A stretch of DNA of 64,000 bases from Xanthomonas hortorum. Its GTDB lineage: Bacteria; Pseudomonadota; Gammaproteobacteria; Xanthomonadales; Xanthomonadaceae. The position numbers and the translations under genes are program-made. This document shows positions 46,168-56,727 of this stretch, one piece after another; position 1 is the stretch's first letter; each line of letters starts with the position of its first letter. Below the pieces are notes generated by a model that was not told where the DNA came from, made no database searches, and saw nothing but the letters and a program-made list of their open reading frames with translations. The DNA lies in assembly GCF_024339125.1 (NCBI RefSeq), contig NZ_CP101417.1, forward strand, positions 3,793,001-3,857,000. The letters are read 5' to 3'.

Positions 46168-47824
46168 GGTTGTGCTCCGGAGTACAGGGCTTATCGGCAG
46201 CGCGCCGCAAATCTTCAAGGCGAAGAACGAGACTGGCGGCATTGGCGCGGTGCAGGTCGTCGGGGACCCGCTGTCCGTCAGTCACCCAGGTGATGGGCAT
46301 TTGGTGGTCGACCACCACCGACAAGGCGCTGCCGAAGCGGCCGGTCTCGTCGAGTTTGGTCAGCACCACGCCTTGGGGTTTGGCGTGGGCGAAGCGGCGC
46401 ACGACCTCGTCGAGGTCTGAAAAATGGGCGTTGGCCGGCAGCACCAGCAGCGAGGTGACCTGGTGCGCGGCGCGCAGCCAGTTCAGCTGCGCGGCCAGGG
46501 CGCGGTCGCGCTGACCCATGCCGGCGGTGTCGATCAGCACCAGCTTGTAGTCGCGCAGGCGCTCGAGCAGTTCCAGCAGGCTCTCGGCGCTGTCGGCCTC
46601 GTGCACCGCGATACCGAGCTGACGGCCGTAGCTGTGCAGCTGCTCGCGGCCGCCGACGCGCTGGGTGTCGGTGGTGACCAGGGCCACGTCGCGCGGGGCG
46701 TGCTGGGCGGCGAAGCGCTGGGCGAGCTTGGCGATGGTGGTGGTCTTGCCGGCACCGGTCGGGCCGACCAGGGCGATCACGCCGCCGCGTTCCAGCGGGT
46801 CGATCGGAGCCACCGGCAGACGCTTGGACAGCAGGCCCAGCATCAGCCCGCGGCCTCGGTGCAATTCGGTATCGGCCGGGATCTGCAGGGCCACATCGCG
46901 GATCAGACCGGCATCGAAGCCGTAGTCGTCCATCAGCTCCAGAGCCTGCGCACGCACCGGTGAGCCACGCAGGCGCTCGTCGGTGAGGCGGTTCATTTCG
47001 CGCTCGATCATCTGACGCATCAGCGCCAGCTCACCGCGCAGCTGCTTGAGTTCTTCGTCGTTCTGCGGCACCGGGGCGGCGGCGACCGGCACGGCGGCCA
47101 GGGCGACCGGGGCGGCGACCAGCGGCAGCAATGCGGCCGGCGGCAGGATCTGCGGCAGCGCGTCGTCCATGTCGAAGCCGTCGTCGTCCTGCTCGTCGTC
47201 GTCCTGCCCGTAAGAGGCGTGGGTGGCGAGCGCGGCGGCCATGATCGGCGTGCGTGCCTGCACCGGGGCCGCGTGCACCGGAGCCTGCACCGGTGCGGTG
47301 GTCAGGAAGTCGGCGAACAGCTGTTCCGGTACTGCCGACAGCGCATGTTCCTGGCGCGGTGCGGCGGCAACTGCAACGGCGTGGGCCAATGCTTGAGCGG
47401 CGGCAGACGGGGCGGCGGCAGTCCGCACCGGTGCGGCGACCGGCGCCGAGCGCGGCACGTTGACCGGCTGGCGCAGCGCCATCGCGGCGATCATGTCGTC
47501 TGCGGCGCTGGCAACACGCTGACGCTGGCTGCTGCCGGTGTCGCCGGCTGGCTTCAGCGGGGCGTGGAACGGCGCGGCCGGCCTGGCCGGGGCCTGCTGG
47601 GCAGGTGCTTGTTCGATCTGTGCCGCCGCAGCGGCCGGAGTCTCGGAGCGCGCGGTTTCCAGAGCGCGCTGCACGAGTTCTTCGTCGTAGTTGCTGGCAG
47701 CGACGATCTCGATGCCTTCGGCGGTGCGGCGGTTGGACAGGATCACTGCGTCCGGGCCGTGTTCTTCACGCACCATGCGGAATGCGGTGCGCATGTCCGG
47801 GGCAACGAAGCGTTTGATTTTCAT
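46154..47824 (-). CDS. flhF: flagellar positioning SRP-type GTPase FlhF
   Basis: GTPase of 556 aa that marks the pole where the flagellum is built. An N-terminal basic B region (MKIKRFVAPDMRTAFRMVRE) is followed by a long Ala/Pro-rich linker (about residues 70-250), the helical N domain and the G domain: G1 GPTGAGKTTTIAKLA, G2/G3 area VTTDTQRVGGREQL and LIDTAGMGQRD, G4 LTKLDETGRFG. The linker is longer than in many homologues. A sigma-54-like box lies about 160 bp upstream. Confidence 0.95.
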   Translation of the reverse strand: MKIKRFVAPDMRTAFRMVREEHGPDAVILSNRRTAEGIEIVAASNYDEELVQRALETARSETPAAAAAQIEQAPAQQAPARPAAPFHAPLKPAGDTGSSQRQRVASAADDMIAAMALRQPVNVPRSAPVAAPVRTAAAPSAAAQALAHAVAVAAAPRQEHALSAVPEQLFADFLTTAPVQAPVHAAPVQARTPIMAAALATHASYGQDDDEQDDDGFDMDDALPQILPPAALLPLVAAPVALAAVPVAAAPVPQNDEELKQLRGELALMRQMIEREMNRLTDERLRGSPVRAQALELMDDYGFDAGLIRDVALQIPADTELHRGRGLMLGLLSKRLPVAPIDPLERGGVIALVGPTGAGKTTTIAKLAQRFAAQHAPRDVALVTTDTQRVGGREQLHSYGRQLGIAVHEADSAESLLELLERLRDYKLVLIDTAGMGQRDRALAAQLNWLRAAHQVTSLLVLPANAHFSDLDEVVRRFAHAKPQGVVLTKLDETGRFGSALSVVVDHQMPITWVTDGQRVPDDLHRANAASLVLRLEDLRRAADKPCTPEHNHAVA

Positions 47825-47984
47825 GCGAAGTGCCTCCAGGAACGGGACCCGCCGGACGCCGGACGGGTGCGCGATGAATGTGGGTGTGTTGCCAGCGTCA
47901 TGAGTTGCCTGTCCCGTTCGGTTGTTCCAAGTGCTGCTGCTCGCCCCGCAGCGATCAAGCTGACTGCGGTCTCGCCAGAGCTAA

Positions 47985-48000
47985 TGCACGCGGCGTGCCA
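47985..48000 (-). promoter_or_regulatory. candidate sigma-54 promoter of flhF
   Basis: On the minus strand TGGCACG-CCGC-GTGCA matches the sigma-54 consensus TGGCACG-N4-TTGCA with one change; the key GG (-24) and GC (-12) are present. It lies 160 bp before the flhF start. Confidence 0.5.
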
Positions 48001-48303
48001 AAACGTGGTGCCGGGGTTCCGGCGCGGGAATCTGGAAGGTTGGGACAGGCTGGAGCTGTGCGATTGGCCCGGCTGCAAGATTTCAAGTCACTGGTTTGAT
48101 TGACTTTTCTCTAGGGGCGCGCTGCGTTGGCATCCACTGTGCGGGTGGATGCGCTGGCGGGTGGGAGGTCGAGCGTGGAGCGCCCGCAAAGTCTCGAAAC
48201 GGCTGGCGTCGTGCAATCGATTGGAGGTTTGGACCAGTGGCGGCTTTCCGACGCGGTGGTCGGACGCCTGTCTGCAGCGAGAGGACCGAGCGCGGGTGGG
48301 TTC

Positions 48304-48594
48304 GTAGGAGCGCCCTTGGGCGCGACGGGCCATCCCGGTAAAGCCCTCGCGCCCAGGTGCGCTCCTACAGGTGGCGACTTTGCCTGTCCGCAGCATGTCG
48401 TCAGATTGCCCAGCGTGTTGTAGGAGCGCACCCGGGCGCGATGGGCCCTCCCGGTAACGCCCTCGCGACCAAGGTCGCTCCTACAGTGATGTCAGCAAGC
48501 TTTCCTGGTCCGCAGCATGTCGCGTGTCGTAGGAGCGCCCTTGGGCGCGATGGGCCGTCCCGGTAGAGCCCGTCGCGCCCGGGTGCGCTCCTAC
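48304..48594. repeat. three REP-like palindromes (GTAGGAGCG type)
   Basis: Units at 48304-48368, 48420-48484 and 48529-48594 each start gtaggagcg, carry cccgggcgcgatgggc-like centres and end cgctcctac. They are imperfect palindromes of about 65 bp, spaced 44-52 bp apart, in the flhF-flhA interval, and may act as terminators or mRNA-stabilising hairpins. Confidence 0.85.
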
Positions 48595-48608
48595 GAGGTG
48601 CGTCAGGC

Positions 48609-50702
48609 TCAGCTGATCGTGCCGACCAGCTTCAGGCGCTTGTCTTCCGGCACTTCGCTATACGCCAATACCGACAGGGTCGGCACGCTATGGCGGACCA
48701 GGCGGGCCAGCGCTGCGCGGACCTGGCCGGGTACCAGCACCACGGCCGGTTCGTTGCGGGCTTCCTGCTTGCCGACGCAATCGGCCAGGCTCTGGTGCAG
48801 GCGCTCGGCCAGGCCGGGTTCCAGTGCCACGCCATTGCCGTGGGTGGATTCCTGCAGCACGCGCTCCAGCTGCGGGGCCAGCGTGTAGACCGGCAGCTCG
48901 GCCGACATGCCGGCGATTTCCTGCACGATGAAGCGGCCCAGCGAGGTGCGTACCGCGGCGGTGAGGGTGGTGGGGTCCTGGCTGTGCGGGGCGTGTTCGA
49001 CCAGCGCTTCGACGATCTTGCGCAGCTGGCGCACCGGGATGCGCTCGATCAGCAGGTTCTGCAGCACCCGTACCACCACCGACAGCGGCAACGCCTTGGG
49101 GGTGAGGTCTTCGACCATCTTCGGCGCGGTCTTGGCCAGGGTCGCCAGCAGTTGCTGCACTTCCTCGTGGCCGAGCAGTTCCGGGGCGTGTTCGCGGATC
49201 AGGTGCGACAGGTGGGTGGCAATGACGGTGGCCGGGTCGACCACGGTGTAGCCCATCGATTCGGCATAGGCGCGCTGATGCGGCTGGATCCAGGTGGCGT
49301 CCAGGCCGAACGCCGGGTCCTTGCCGGGAATGCCGTCGAGCTGGCCGAGTGCGCCGCCCGGGTCCAGCGCCAGTTCGCGGTCGGGATAGATTTCCGCAGT
49401 GGCCACCGGCACGCCGTGCACCAGCAGGCGGTAGGCGTTGGCCGACAGCTCCAGGTTGTCGCGGATATGCACCGGCGGCACCAGGAAGCCGATGTCCTGG
49501 GTGAGCTTGCGGCGGACGCCCTTGATGCGCGCCATCAACTCGCCGCCCTGGTTCTTGTCCACCAGCGGGATCAGCCGGTAGCCCACTTCCAGGCCCAGCG
49601 GGTCGATCGGGCGCAGCTCGTCCCAGCTCAGTTCCGAGCTGGCCTGGGCGGCAGTGGCCGCAGCAGCGGCCTTGGGGTCGGTGGCGGGGTCGCCGGTGGG
49701 CGGGATGACCAGGCTGCGCTTGTACATTTTCCAGGCGATCACGCCCAGGATCAGGCCGAGCGTCAAAAACGCGACGTTCGGCATGCCCGGCACCAGGCCG
49801 ACCAGGCCCAGGATGGCCGCAGCCACCGCCAACGCGCGGTGCTGGCCGAACACCTGGCTGATCATGGCCCCGCGCATGTCCTGCGCACGCGAGGCGCGGG
49901 TGACCAGCAAGGCCACCGAGGACGACACCAGCAAGGCCGGCAGCTGCGCCACCAAACCGTCACCGATCGACAGCAGGGTGTAGGTGGAGGCGGCATCCAC
50001 AAAGCTCATGCCGTGCTGGAACATGCCCACCGCCATGCCGCCGATGAGGTTGATGAACAAAATCATGATGGCGGCGATGGCGTCGCCGCGGATGAACTTG
50101 TTGGCGCCGTCCATCGCGCCGTAGAAGTCGGCTTCTTCGCGCACTTCTTCGCGGCGGGCCTTGGCTTCCTCACGCGTCAGCAAACCGGCGTTGAGGTCGG
50201 CGTCGATCGCCATCTGCTTGCCGGGCATGGCGTCCAGGATGAAGCGCGCGGTCACTTCCGACACGCGCCCGGCACCCTTGGTGATGACCACGAAGTTGAT
50301 GATGGTCAGGATCGCGAACACCACGATGCCCACCGCGTAATTGCCGCCGATGACGAACTGGCCGAACGCCTCGATGACCTTGCCGGCTGCGGCATGGCCG
50401 TCCTGGCCGTTGATCAGGATCACGCGGCTGGAGGCGACGTTCAGCGCCAGGCGCAGCATCGTGGTCATCAACAGCACGATCGGGAAAATGGTGAATTCCA
50501 GCGGGCGCTGCACGTAGATCACCGCCAGCAGCACCATCAGCGAGATGGCGATGTTGAAGGTGAACAAGGCATCCAGCACCGGTGCGGCCAGCGGCACCAT
50601 CAGCATGGCCAGCATGGCCATCAGCGCCAGCGGGGCGCCCAGGCCGTTGCGCAGCAACTCCATGATGCGTCGGGCATTCAGCGGTGCGGGTTGGGCGCTC
50701 AT
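48609..50702 (-). CDS. flhA: flagellar export gate protein FlhA
   Basis: Export-apparatus membrane protein of 697 aa. Eight N-terminal membrane helices (up to about residue 330) include the conserved FHIPEP-family segments PIVLLMTTMLRLALNVASSR and GAMDGANKFIRGDAIAAIMI. The C-terminal cytoplasmic domain (about 360-697) forms the nonameric substrate-docking ring. It overlaps the end of flhB by 4 bp. Full length. Confidence 0.97.
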   Translation of the reverse strand: MSAQPAPLNARRIMELLRNGLGAPLALMAMLAMLMVPLAAPVLDALFTFNIAISLMVLLAVIYVQRPLEFTIFPIVLLMTTMLRLALNVASSRVILINGQDGHAAAGKVIEAFGQFVIGGNYAVGIVVFAILTIINFVVITKGAGRVSEVTARFILDAMPGKQMAIDADLNAGLLTREEAKARREEVREEADFYGAMDGANKFIRGDAIAAIMILFINLIGGMAVGMFQHGMSFVDAASTYTLLSIGDGLVAQLPALLVSSSVALLVTRASRAQDMRGAMISQVFGQHRALAVAAAILGLVGLVPGMPNVAFLTLGLILGVIAWKMYKRSLVIPPTGDPATDPKAAAAATAAQASSELSWDELRPIDPLGLEVGYRLIPLVDKNQGGELMARIKGVRRKLTQDIGFLVPPVHIRDNLELSANAYRLLVHGVPVATAEIYPDRELALDPGGALGQLDGIPGKDPAFGLDATWIQPHQRAYAESMGYTVVDPATVIATHLSHLIREHAPELLGHEEVQQLLATLAKTAPKMVEDLTPKALPLSVVVRVLQNLLIERIPVRQLRKIVEALVEHAPHSQDPTTLTAAVRTSLGRFIVQEIAGMSAELPVYTLAPQLERVLQESTHGNGVALEPGLAERLHQSLADCVGKQEARNEPAVVLVPGQVRAALARLVRHSVPTLSVLAYSEVPEDKRLKLVGTIS

Positions 50703-51829
50703 GCGCTGGCTCCCTTGCCGAACTCATCCACTTCGAGGGAAGGCAATTCCGGCATCGGGCCGCCGTTCCAGCCACGCAACTGGTAGACGTAGGACAGCAC
50801 CTGGGCCACGACCGAATAGAGTCTCACGGGAATTTCCTTGCCAATTTGAGCTTCTCTATACAAGGCGCGTGCCAAAGGCGGGGCGGTGACGATCGACACC
50901 CGGTGTTGTTCGCAGACTTCGCGGATGCGGAAGGCCATTTCGTCCACGCCCTTGGCCACCACGATCGGGGCGCGCATCTTGCCGCCCTCGTACTTGAGCG
51001 CCACCGCGTAGTGGGTCGGATTCATCAGCACCACGTCGGCCTTGGGCACCGCTTCCATCATCTGGCGCTGCGACATCTGCATCTGCATCTGGCGGATGCG
51101 CCCCTTGACCTCCGGGCTGCCCTCGCTTTCCTTCATTTCGCGCTTGATCTCTTCGCGGGTCATCTTGAGCTTCCGCATCCAGTTCCACTTCTGGTACGGC
51201 GCGTCGATGGCAGCCAGCAGCACCAGCGCACCGGCGGTGTAGAACAGCAGGCTCTTGGTGAAGTCCAGACCGTTGCCCACGGCCTGTTCCAGTGGCTGGT
51301 TCACCAGCGAGCGCAGGCCGTGCAGGCCCTTGGAGATGCACAGGCTGGCGGCCAGCCCGACGAACAGCAGCCGCAGCACCGACTTGACCAACTCGGCCAG
51401 GCTATTGCTGCCCCACATGCGCTTGATCCCGTTGGCCGGGTTGAGCTTGTTGAGGTCGGGCATGATGGCCTTGCCGGAGAAGTGCAGACCGCTCATCAGC
51501 AGCGGGCCGGCCAGGCCGGCGGCCAGGCAGATGCCGATCAGCGGCACCATCACCCACAGCAGTTGCAGCAGCAGGTCGCCGAAGTGGCCGAACAGCGCCA
51601 TCGGGTTTTCACGCATTTTCGGGTCCGGGCTCAGCGCGGTCTTCATCCAGACGCTGGCGCCATCGCCGATGCCGCGGGCCAGGGCCATCAGTCCGAACAC
51701 GCCGGCACCGAACACCGCGGCAGTGGACAACTCGCGCGACTGCGGGATGTTGCCCTGCTCGCGGGCTTCGCGCAGGCGTTTTTCGGTGGGAAGCTCTGTA
51801 CGTTCGCCGCCGTCTTCGGACTCGGACAT
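50699..51829 (-). CDS. flhB: flagellar export switch protein FlhB
   Basis: Export component of 376 aa with four membrane helices and a cytoplasmic domain containing the self-cleaving NPTH motif (VVLMNPTHYAVALKYE), which switches export from hook to filament proteins. The N-terminal basic segment ERTELPTEKRLREAREQGNI is typical. A sigma-54-type promoter lies 33 bp upstream. Confidence 0.97.
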   Translation of the reverse strand: MSESEDGGERTELPTEKRLREAREQGNIPQSRELSTAAVFGAGVFGLMALARGIGDGASVWMKTALSPDPKMRENPMALFGHFGDLLLQLLWVMVPLIGICLAAGLAGPLLMSGLHFSGKAIMPDLNKLNPANGIKRMWGSNSLAELVKSVLRLLFVGLAASLCISKGLHGLRSLVNQPLEQAVGNGLDFTKSLLFYTAGALVLLAAIDAPYQKWNWMRKLKMTREEIKREMKESEGSPEVKGRIRQMQMQMSQRQMMEAVPKADVVLMNPTHYAVALKYEGGKMRAPIVVAKGVDEMAFRIREVCEQHRVSIVTAPPLARALYREAQIGKEIPVRLYSVVAQVLSYVYQLRGWNGGPMPELPSLEVDEFGKGASA

Positions 51830-51861
51830 GGAGGTGCCGGTGACTTGTCAGCCCTGCCTCA

Positions 51862-51877
51862 TGCAAGCGGCGTTCCA
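51862..51877 (-). promoter_or_regulatory. sigma-54 promoter of flhB-flhA
   Basis: On the minus strand TGGAACG-CCGC-TTGCA matches TGGCACG-N4-TTGCA with one change. Both GG and GC dinucleotides are correctly spaced, 33 bp before the flhB start. Confidence 0.65.
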
Positions 51878-52103
51878 GTTGGTGGGGCGGGGATTGGGGG
51901 GGCGGGAATCGGGATTGGGGATTCGGGACGCAGCGGCCGCGCGTGAAGCCGCTGGCGGGGTGTTGTAGTTGGGTGGTTAGCGGGGAGGGCCGAAGGTCGG
52001 GAATCGGGCGCGAGGGCTGACCAACTGCAGGCTGGTGCTCGGCTCGGTTGGCGGGTCGTCGAGCGTGGATGCAGGTCTACGGTCGTTTTTTGATGCTTTT
52101 TGC

Positions 52104-53740
52104 TCAGCTGGCCTGGCGGCGCACGCCGTCGCGCTGGGCAACCACCGTGGTGATAAAACGCTCTGCGTCCATCGGCCGGCCCAGCAGATAGCCCTGCAGC
52201 TGGTCGCAGCCCAGCCGTTCCAGGGTGTTGCGCTGGGCGGTGGTCTCCACGCCCTCGGCCACTACCTGCAGGCGCATGGTGTGGGCCAGCGCGACGACGG
52301 CCGCGACGATGGCGATGTCTTCGGGGCAGGTGTCCATCGCCTGCACGAAGCTGCGGTCGATCTTGAGTTCGTGCGCGGGCAGCTTGCGCAGGTAGAGCAG
52401 GTTGGAATAGCCGGTGCCGAAATCGTCGATGGCGATGCGCACGCCCAGCGCGTTGAGCTGGCCGAGCGTGCGCAGGCAGGCGTCGGCATCGCGCATGGCC
52501 ATGGTTTCGGTGATTTCCAGGGTGAGCTGGCCGGGCGGAATCAGATGCTCGGCCAGGGTGGTGGCTACTTCGTCCAGCAGGCTGGGCGAGGCCAGCTGCG
52601 TGGCCGAGAGGTTCACCGCCACCCGCCAGTCGCCATGCCCGGCCTCGCGCCAGGCGCGCATCTGCCGGCAGGCCTGCTGCACACCCAGCTGCCGAGCGGG
52701 CCGATCATGCCGCTGCGTTCAGCCAGCGGGATGAAGCTGTCCGGCGGCACCAGGCCGCGTTCGGGATGTTGCCAGCGGATCAGCGCCTCGGCGCCGATCG
52801 GGCGGCCATCCTCGGCGCAGTACTTGGGTTGGTAATGCAGCACGAACTGGCCCAGCTCCAGCGCGCGCGGCAGGTCCTGCAGCAGCTGCAGGCGCTCGCG
52901 GGTGGTGCCGGTCATCGAACGCTCGAAGAAGCTGTAGCGGTTGCGCCCGGCCTGTTTGGCGTGGCGCATCGCCGCATCGGCATGGGTCATCAGTTGATGC
53001 TCGCTGCCGGCGTCTTCCGGTCCGGCGTCTTCGGGATATAGCGCAATGCCGACGCTGCTGCTCAGGCGCAGCTCCTGGTCGCCGACCAGGAACGGCACCG
53101 CCAGCGCCTGCAGCAGATGCGCGGCGATCGCGGCGGCGTCCTCGGGGTCGGCGATGTCGGACACCAGCGCGAACTCGTCGGCGCCCAGCCGCGCCAGGCT
53201 GCCGTTGGCGCGGCGGTGCGCGCTCATACGCCCGGCCACCGCCACCAGCAGCTGGTCGCCGAACTGATGCCCGTAGCCGTCGTTGACCGCCTTGAAGCCA
53301 TCCAGATTGATCAGCATCACCGCAAAGCGCTGCCCGTCGTGCAGGGCGCGATCGATGCTCTGCAGCACGTGTTCGTGCAGCAGCACGCGGTTGGGCAGGC
53401 GAGTGAGCGGGTCGTGCAGCGCGGCCAGCACCAGCTCGGCATTGGCCTGCGCCAGCGATTGCGCCAGCACATCGGTGCGCTGCTGGAAGCGCCGCGACAG
53501 CACCGAGATCACCAGCGCCAACACCAGCAAGGCCAGCGTCACCGCCACCACCGCGGTCAGCCAGGACAACGGCAACTGTGCACCGGTTGTGGCGACGCAC
53601 AGACTCGCTGGCGCGAGATGCGCGGCAGCCGTGCCGTCGGCCCGGATGCAGTGCGCACGCATGCACGGCGGTTGCGGCATGTCGCGCACATCGGCCCGGC
53701 AGCCGTTCGCGGCACTGGGGCGATGGGAGTGACTGCTCAT
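52104..53740 (-). pseudogene. GGDEF-EAL protein broken by a 1-nt deletion
   Basis: Starting at 53740 (ATGA overlap with the gene before) is a membrane protein (LTAVVAVTLALLVLALVISVL) with a GGDEF domain (DPLTRLPNRVLLHEHV; motif GADEF instead of GGDEF) and an EAL domain (IGAEALIRWQHPERGL). At about 52683 the frame shifts: GPLGSWV should continue as LQQACRQM, which resumes in another frame with NLSATQL, ITETMAM and IDDFGTGYSN. Inserting one C in gtgtgcagcag restores the reading frame. As written, the phosphodiesterase domain is cut. It may be a true pseudogene, a phase-variable site or a sequencing error. Confidence 0.85.
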
Positions 53741-56727
53741 GCCACCGACGACTCTGGCTCCTCCGGTTCGATGCGATTGCGTCCGTATCGCTTGGCCCGG
53801 TACAGCGCCTCGTCGGCGCGCGCCAGCAGCGTGGCCGCCGTGTCGCCGATCCGGAACCAGGCCACACCGACCGAACAGGTCACCGGTAGCGGGCGGGCAG
53901 CGCCCACTTCGTACGGGGCCACGCTGAGCTTTTCGTGGATGGCGCGCAGCCGGTGCTGGCTGTGTTGCGACATGCCCGGCAGCAACAGCAGCAATTCTTC
54001 GCCGCCGTAACGGCCCACGCGGTCCGAATCGCGCAGGCAGGCGGTCAGCCGCGCGCCGACCTTGGCCAGCACCGCATCGCCGACCAGATGCCCATGTTCG
54101 TCGTTGACCAGCTTGAAGTGGTCCAGGTCGATCAGTACCACCGCCAGCGGATGCGCACCGTGGGCGCAGGCCTGTAGTTCTTCGGCCATCGCCTCGAGCA
54201 CGCCGGAGCGATTGAGCAGGCCGGTCAGCGCGTCGTGGCTGGCCTTCAGTGCCAGCGCCGCGCGGGCGCTTTCCAGCTCGCGTTTTTCGCGCTCCAGCTG
54301 ATAGGTGCGCTCGGCGACCAGCTCGGCGAGCATGCGTTCGCGCGCCACCAGATGGCGGTGCCGCCAGCGCCACAAACCGGCCAGCAGGGCGCTGCCGATC
54401 AGCAGATACAGCGCGATTGCCGGCGGGCTGCGCCACCACAGCGGCGCTACCGCGAACGGCAGGTCGGCGATCGGCGAGGTGGTGCGTCGGTAGCGGTCCA
54501 GCAGCTGCACCTGCAGGCGGAAATGCCCGGACGGCAGCGGCGGTTGGTCGATGGACAGTGTGTCGCTCTGGATCCATTCGTTGTGCAGACCGAGCAGGCG
54601 ATAGCGCACCGTGAGCCGGCTGGGGTCGTCGTAGACCTCCATGCTGGACAGCTCGATATGCAACGGCCTGTCGCTCCAGGCGAGCAACTGGCCGCGCTGC
54701 ACCGGCACGCCACCGCGGCTGACGCTGTCGATACGCACGCTGGGCTGGCGCTGATCGAACAGGCGCGCCGGGTCGCGCAGGTGGCTCACCCCGCGCGCGG
54801 TGCCGATCCACACCGAGCCATCGGGATCTTCGGCAAACGCCGCTTCGGACACGTCGTCCCACAACAGCCCCTGCGACTGCGACAGATGCGCCCAATGCTC
54901 GCCGTCGTAGACCTCCACGCCGCGTGCGTGACCCACCCAGACCCGGCCGACGCTGTCGCCGCGTAACTGGTACACGCTGACGTCGGCGAGCGCTTCATCG
55001 CTGACCGCCTGCAGATCCACTTCTTCGTCCAGCAACAGGCCGTGCCATAGCCCGGCGCGATAGAACGCCAGCCACACTTCGCCGCTGTCGCTGATATGGA
55101 ATTTGCTGATCCACGGGTCGGAGGCGCCGCCATTGACCTTGACCTTCACCTTCGACCAGTGCGCGCCCTGCAGCCGAAACAGGCCATTGGCGCTGGACAC
55201 CCACAACGTGCCGTCGGCAGTCTGCTGGATATCGGTATAGGCGATGGCCGGCATCTGGCTGACCATGTGCAGCGTGCCGCCGTCCAGCGGCCGTTCGAGC
55301 GCAAACAGGCCACCGGCAGTGAGCACCCACAGCCGGCCCTGGCGGTCGATGATCAGACGCCGCCCGGTACGCGGAAGTTTGGCGATCTCGGCGCTGCGGC
55401 CATCCGGCCAGTTGCGGCGCACGAAGCCGGCCGAGTTCAGCGTCCACAGGCTGCCGTCGGCACTGCGCGCCATGCCCACGATCTGGATCCCGGAGTTGGG
55501 TAATGCAGGAACGAAGCGCCCCTTCGGATCGGCCTGGCGACCTACGCCATGTTCGTTGCCGACCAGCAGCGCGCCCTGCGCATCGCGGGCGATCGACCAG
55601 GTCGGCGCAACCGGCATGCCTTGCGAGGCGTCCCAGTTCTCGATCCACTCGTAGCCGGCCCAGCGCACCAGGCCTTCGCCGTCCACGGTCATCCAGATAT
55701 CGCCGTCGCGGTCCACCACCATGGCATCGCTGCTGCCCGGCGGCAGCCCGTTCTCGGTGCCGAAACTGCGCCACTGGCCGTTTTCCCAGCGCACCAGTCC
55801 GTCGTTGCGGCGCACCAGCACCCGTCCCTCGCGGTCGAGCACCAGCGGCGCCTGCTGCCCGACGGTGCTGCCATCCAGCAACGGCAGCGGCCGCACGCTG
55901 AAGGTGGCCGCGCCCGGTGCCCGGTAGAGCAGGGTGCCGGTGCCACGTACCCACAATGCGCCGTCGTGGTCGCGCAGCACGCTGTACCAGCGATCTTCCG
56001 GCACGCCTTGTTCGGGCCCGTACACCTGCACCTTGCGCTGCGCATCGATGGCGCATAGCCGCTTGGCACAGCCGGCCCACAAGGTGTCGCCGTCCACCGA
56101 CAGGCTCAACACCTTGGACAACTCGGGCACGCGCACGCGGGTGGCGGTATCCAGCAGCGGCTCGCTATGCCAGCGGCCGTTGCCGCGTGCACTCAGCCGC
56201 TCCAGCGTGCCGCCGTTGGCCAGCACCGTACCCCACGGCGGGCTGGCCAGCAGCATGCCTTCCTGCAGATGCTCGGCCTCGTACGGCGCCAGTCTGCGGA
56301 AGCCGTGTTCGTTGCCGACGAACAGCGTCTGGAAGCCGGCCACCCACAACGTACCGTCGGCGGTTTCGGTCATCGAGCTGATCGATTCGTTGCGCAGGCC
56401 ATCCAGCACCACCTGCTGAAAGCTGCGCCCATTGAAGCGATACAGGCCGCTTTCGGTGCACACCCACAGCAACGTGGCGCGGGTCTGCAGCAGGCAGGTG
56501 CCGGCCAACCCGAGCAGGCCCTGGTCATGGGCGTAGCGGCGAATGCTTGCGGTCTGCGCGCCGGCCAGATCGGCCAACGACAGCAACGCCAACAGCAACA
56601 CCGCGGCAAACGGCGCGCGCCGGCTCGACGACCTCCACTGGCGGTACTCACACCCCACGAGCGTTGCACTCTCCCACGCGTCGGCAGGTGTGGTCCGCGC
56701 CTTGCGCGGGTGTCTCACGCTTGCCAT
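53737..56727 (-). CDS. periplasmic propeller-sensor diguanylate cyclase (first paralogue)
   Basis: Protein of 996 aa. After a signal segment (FAAVLLLALLSLADLAGAQT), residues 65-730 hold repeated two-component-regulator propeller motifs (DGTLWVAGF, DGALWVRGTG, DGDIWMTVDGEG) and a Y_Y_Y-type domain. One membrane helix (AIALYLLIGSALLAGLW) and a coiled segment lead to a GGDEF domain with active site GRYGGEELLLLLPG and an RDSD I-site just upstream, so it should make c-di-GMP. It overlaps the GGDEF-EAL gene by 4 bp and is paralogous to the gene at 56.9-59.9 kb. The input is unknown. Confidence 0.9.
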   Translation of the reverse strand: MASVRHPRKARTTPADAWESATLVGCEYRQWRSSSRRAPFAAVLLLALLSLADLAGAQTASIRRYAHDQGLLGLAGTCLLQTRATLLWVCTESGLYRFNGRSFQQVVLDGLRNESISSMTETADGTLWVAGFQTLFVGNEHGFRRLAPYEAEHLQEGMLLASPPWGTVLANGGTLERLSARGNGRWHSEPLLDTATRVRVPELSKVLSLSVDGDTLWAGCAKRLCAIDAQRKVQVYGPEQGVPEDRWYSVLRDHDGALWVRGTGTLLYRAPGAATFSVRPLPLLDGSTVGQQAPLVLDREGRVLVRRNDGLVRWENGQWRSFGTENGLPPGSSDAMVVDRDGDIWMTVDGEGLVRWAGYEWIENWDASQGMPVAPTWSIARDAQGALLVGNEHGVGRQADPKGRFVPALPNSGIQIVGMARSADGSLWTLNSAGFVRRNWPDGRSAEIAKLPRTGRRLIIDRQGRLWVLTAGGLFALERPLDGGTLHMVSQMPAIAYTDIQQTADGTLWVSSANGLFRLQGAHWSKVKVKVNGGASDPWISKFHISDSGEVWLAFYRAGLWHGLLLDEEVDLQAVSDEALADVSVYQLRGDSVGRVWVGHARGVEVYDGEHWAHLSQSQGLLWDDVSEAAFAEDPDGSVWIGTARGVSHLRDPARLFDQRQPSVRIDSVSRGGVPVQRGQLLAWSDRPLHIELSSMEVYDDPSRLTVRYRLLGLHNEWIQSDTLSIDQPPLPSGHFRLQVQLLDRYRRTTSPIADLPFAVAPLWWRSPPAIALYLLIGSALLAGLWRWRHRHLVARERMLAELVAERTYQLEREKRELESARAALALKASHDALTGLLNRSGVLEAMAEELQACAHGAHPLAVVLIDLDHFKLVNDEHGHLVGDAVLAKVGARLTACLRDSDRVGRYGGEELLLLLPGMSQHSQHRLRAIHEKLSVAPYEVGAARPLPVTCSVGVAWFRIGDTAATLLARADEALYRAKRYGRNRIEPEEPESSVA

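Noticed and set aside
48304..48594. CRISPR array from three regularly spaced palindromes
   Set aside because: The units are about 65-bp imperfect palindromes with variable spacing and no cas genes. They fit the REP class.
52613..54895. Single 760-residue frame joining parts of two c-di-GMP genes
   Set aside because: Its first half is out of frame with the propeller cyclase and has no domain. Only the part from 53740 onward is a real gene.
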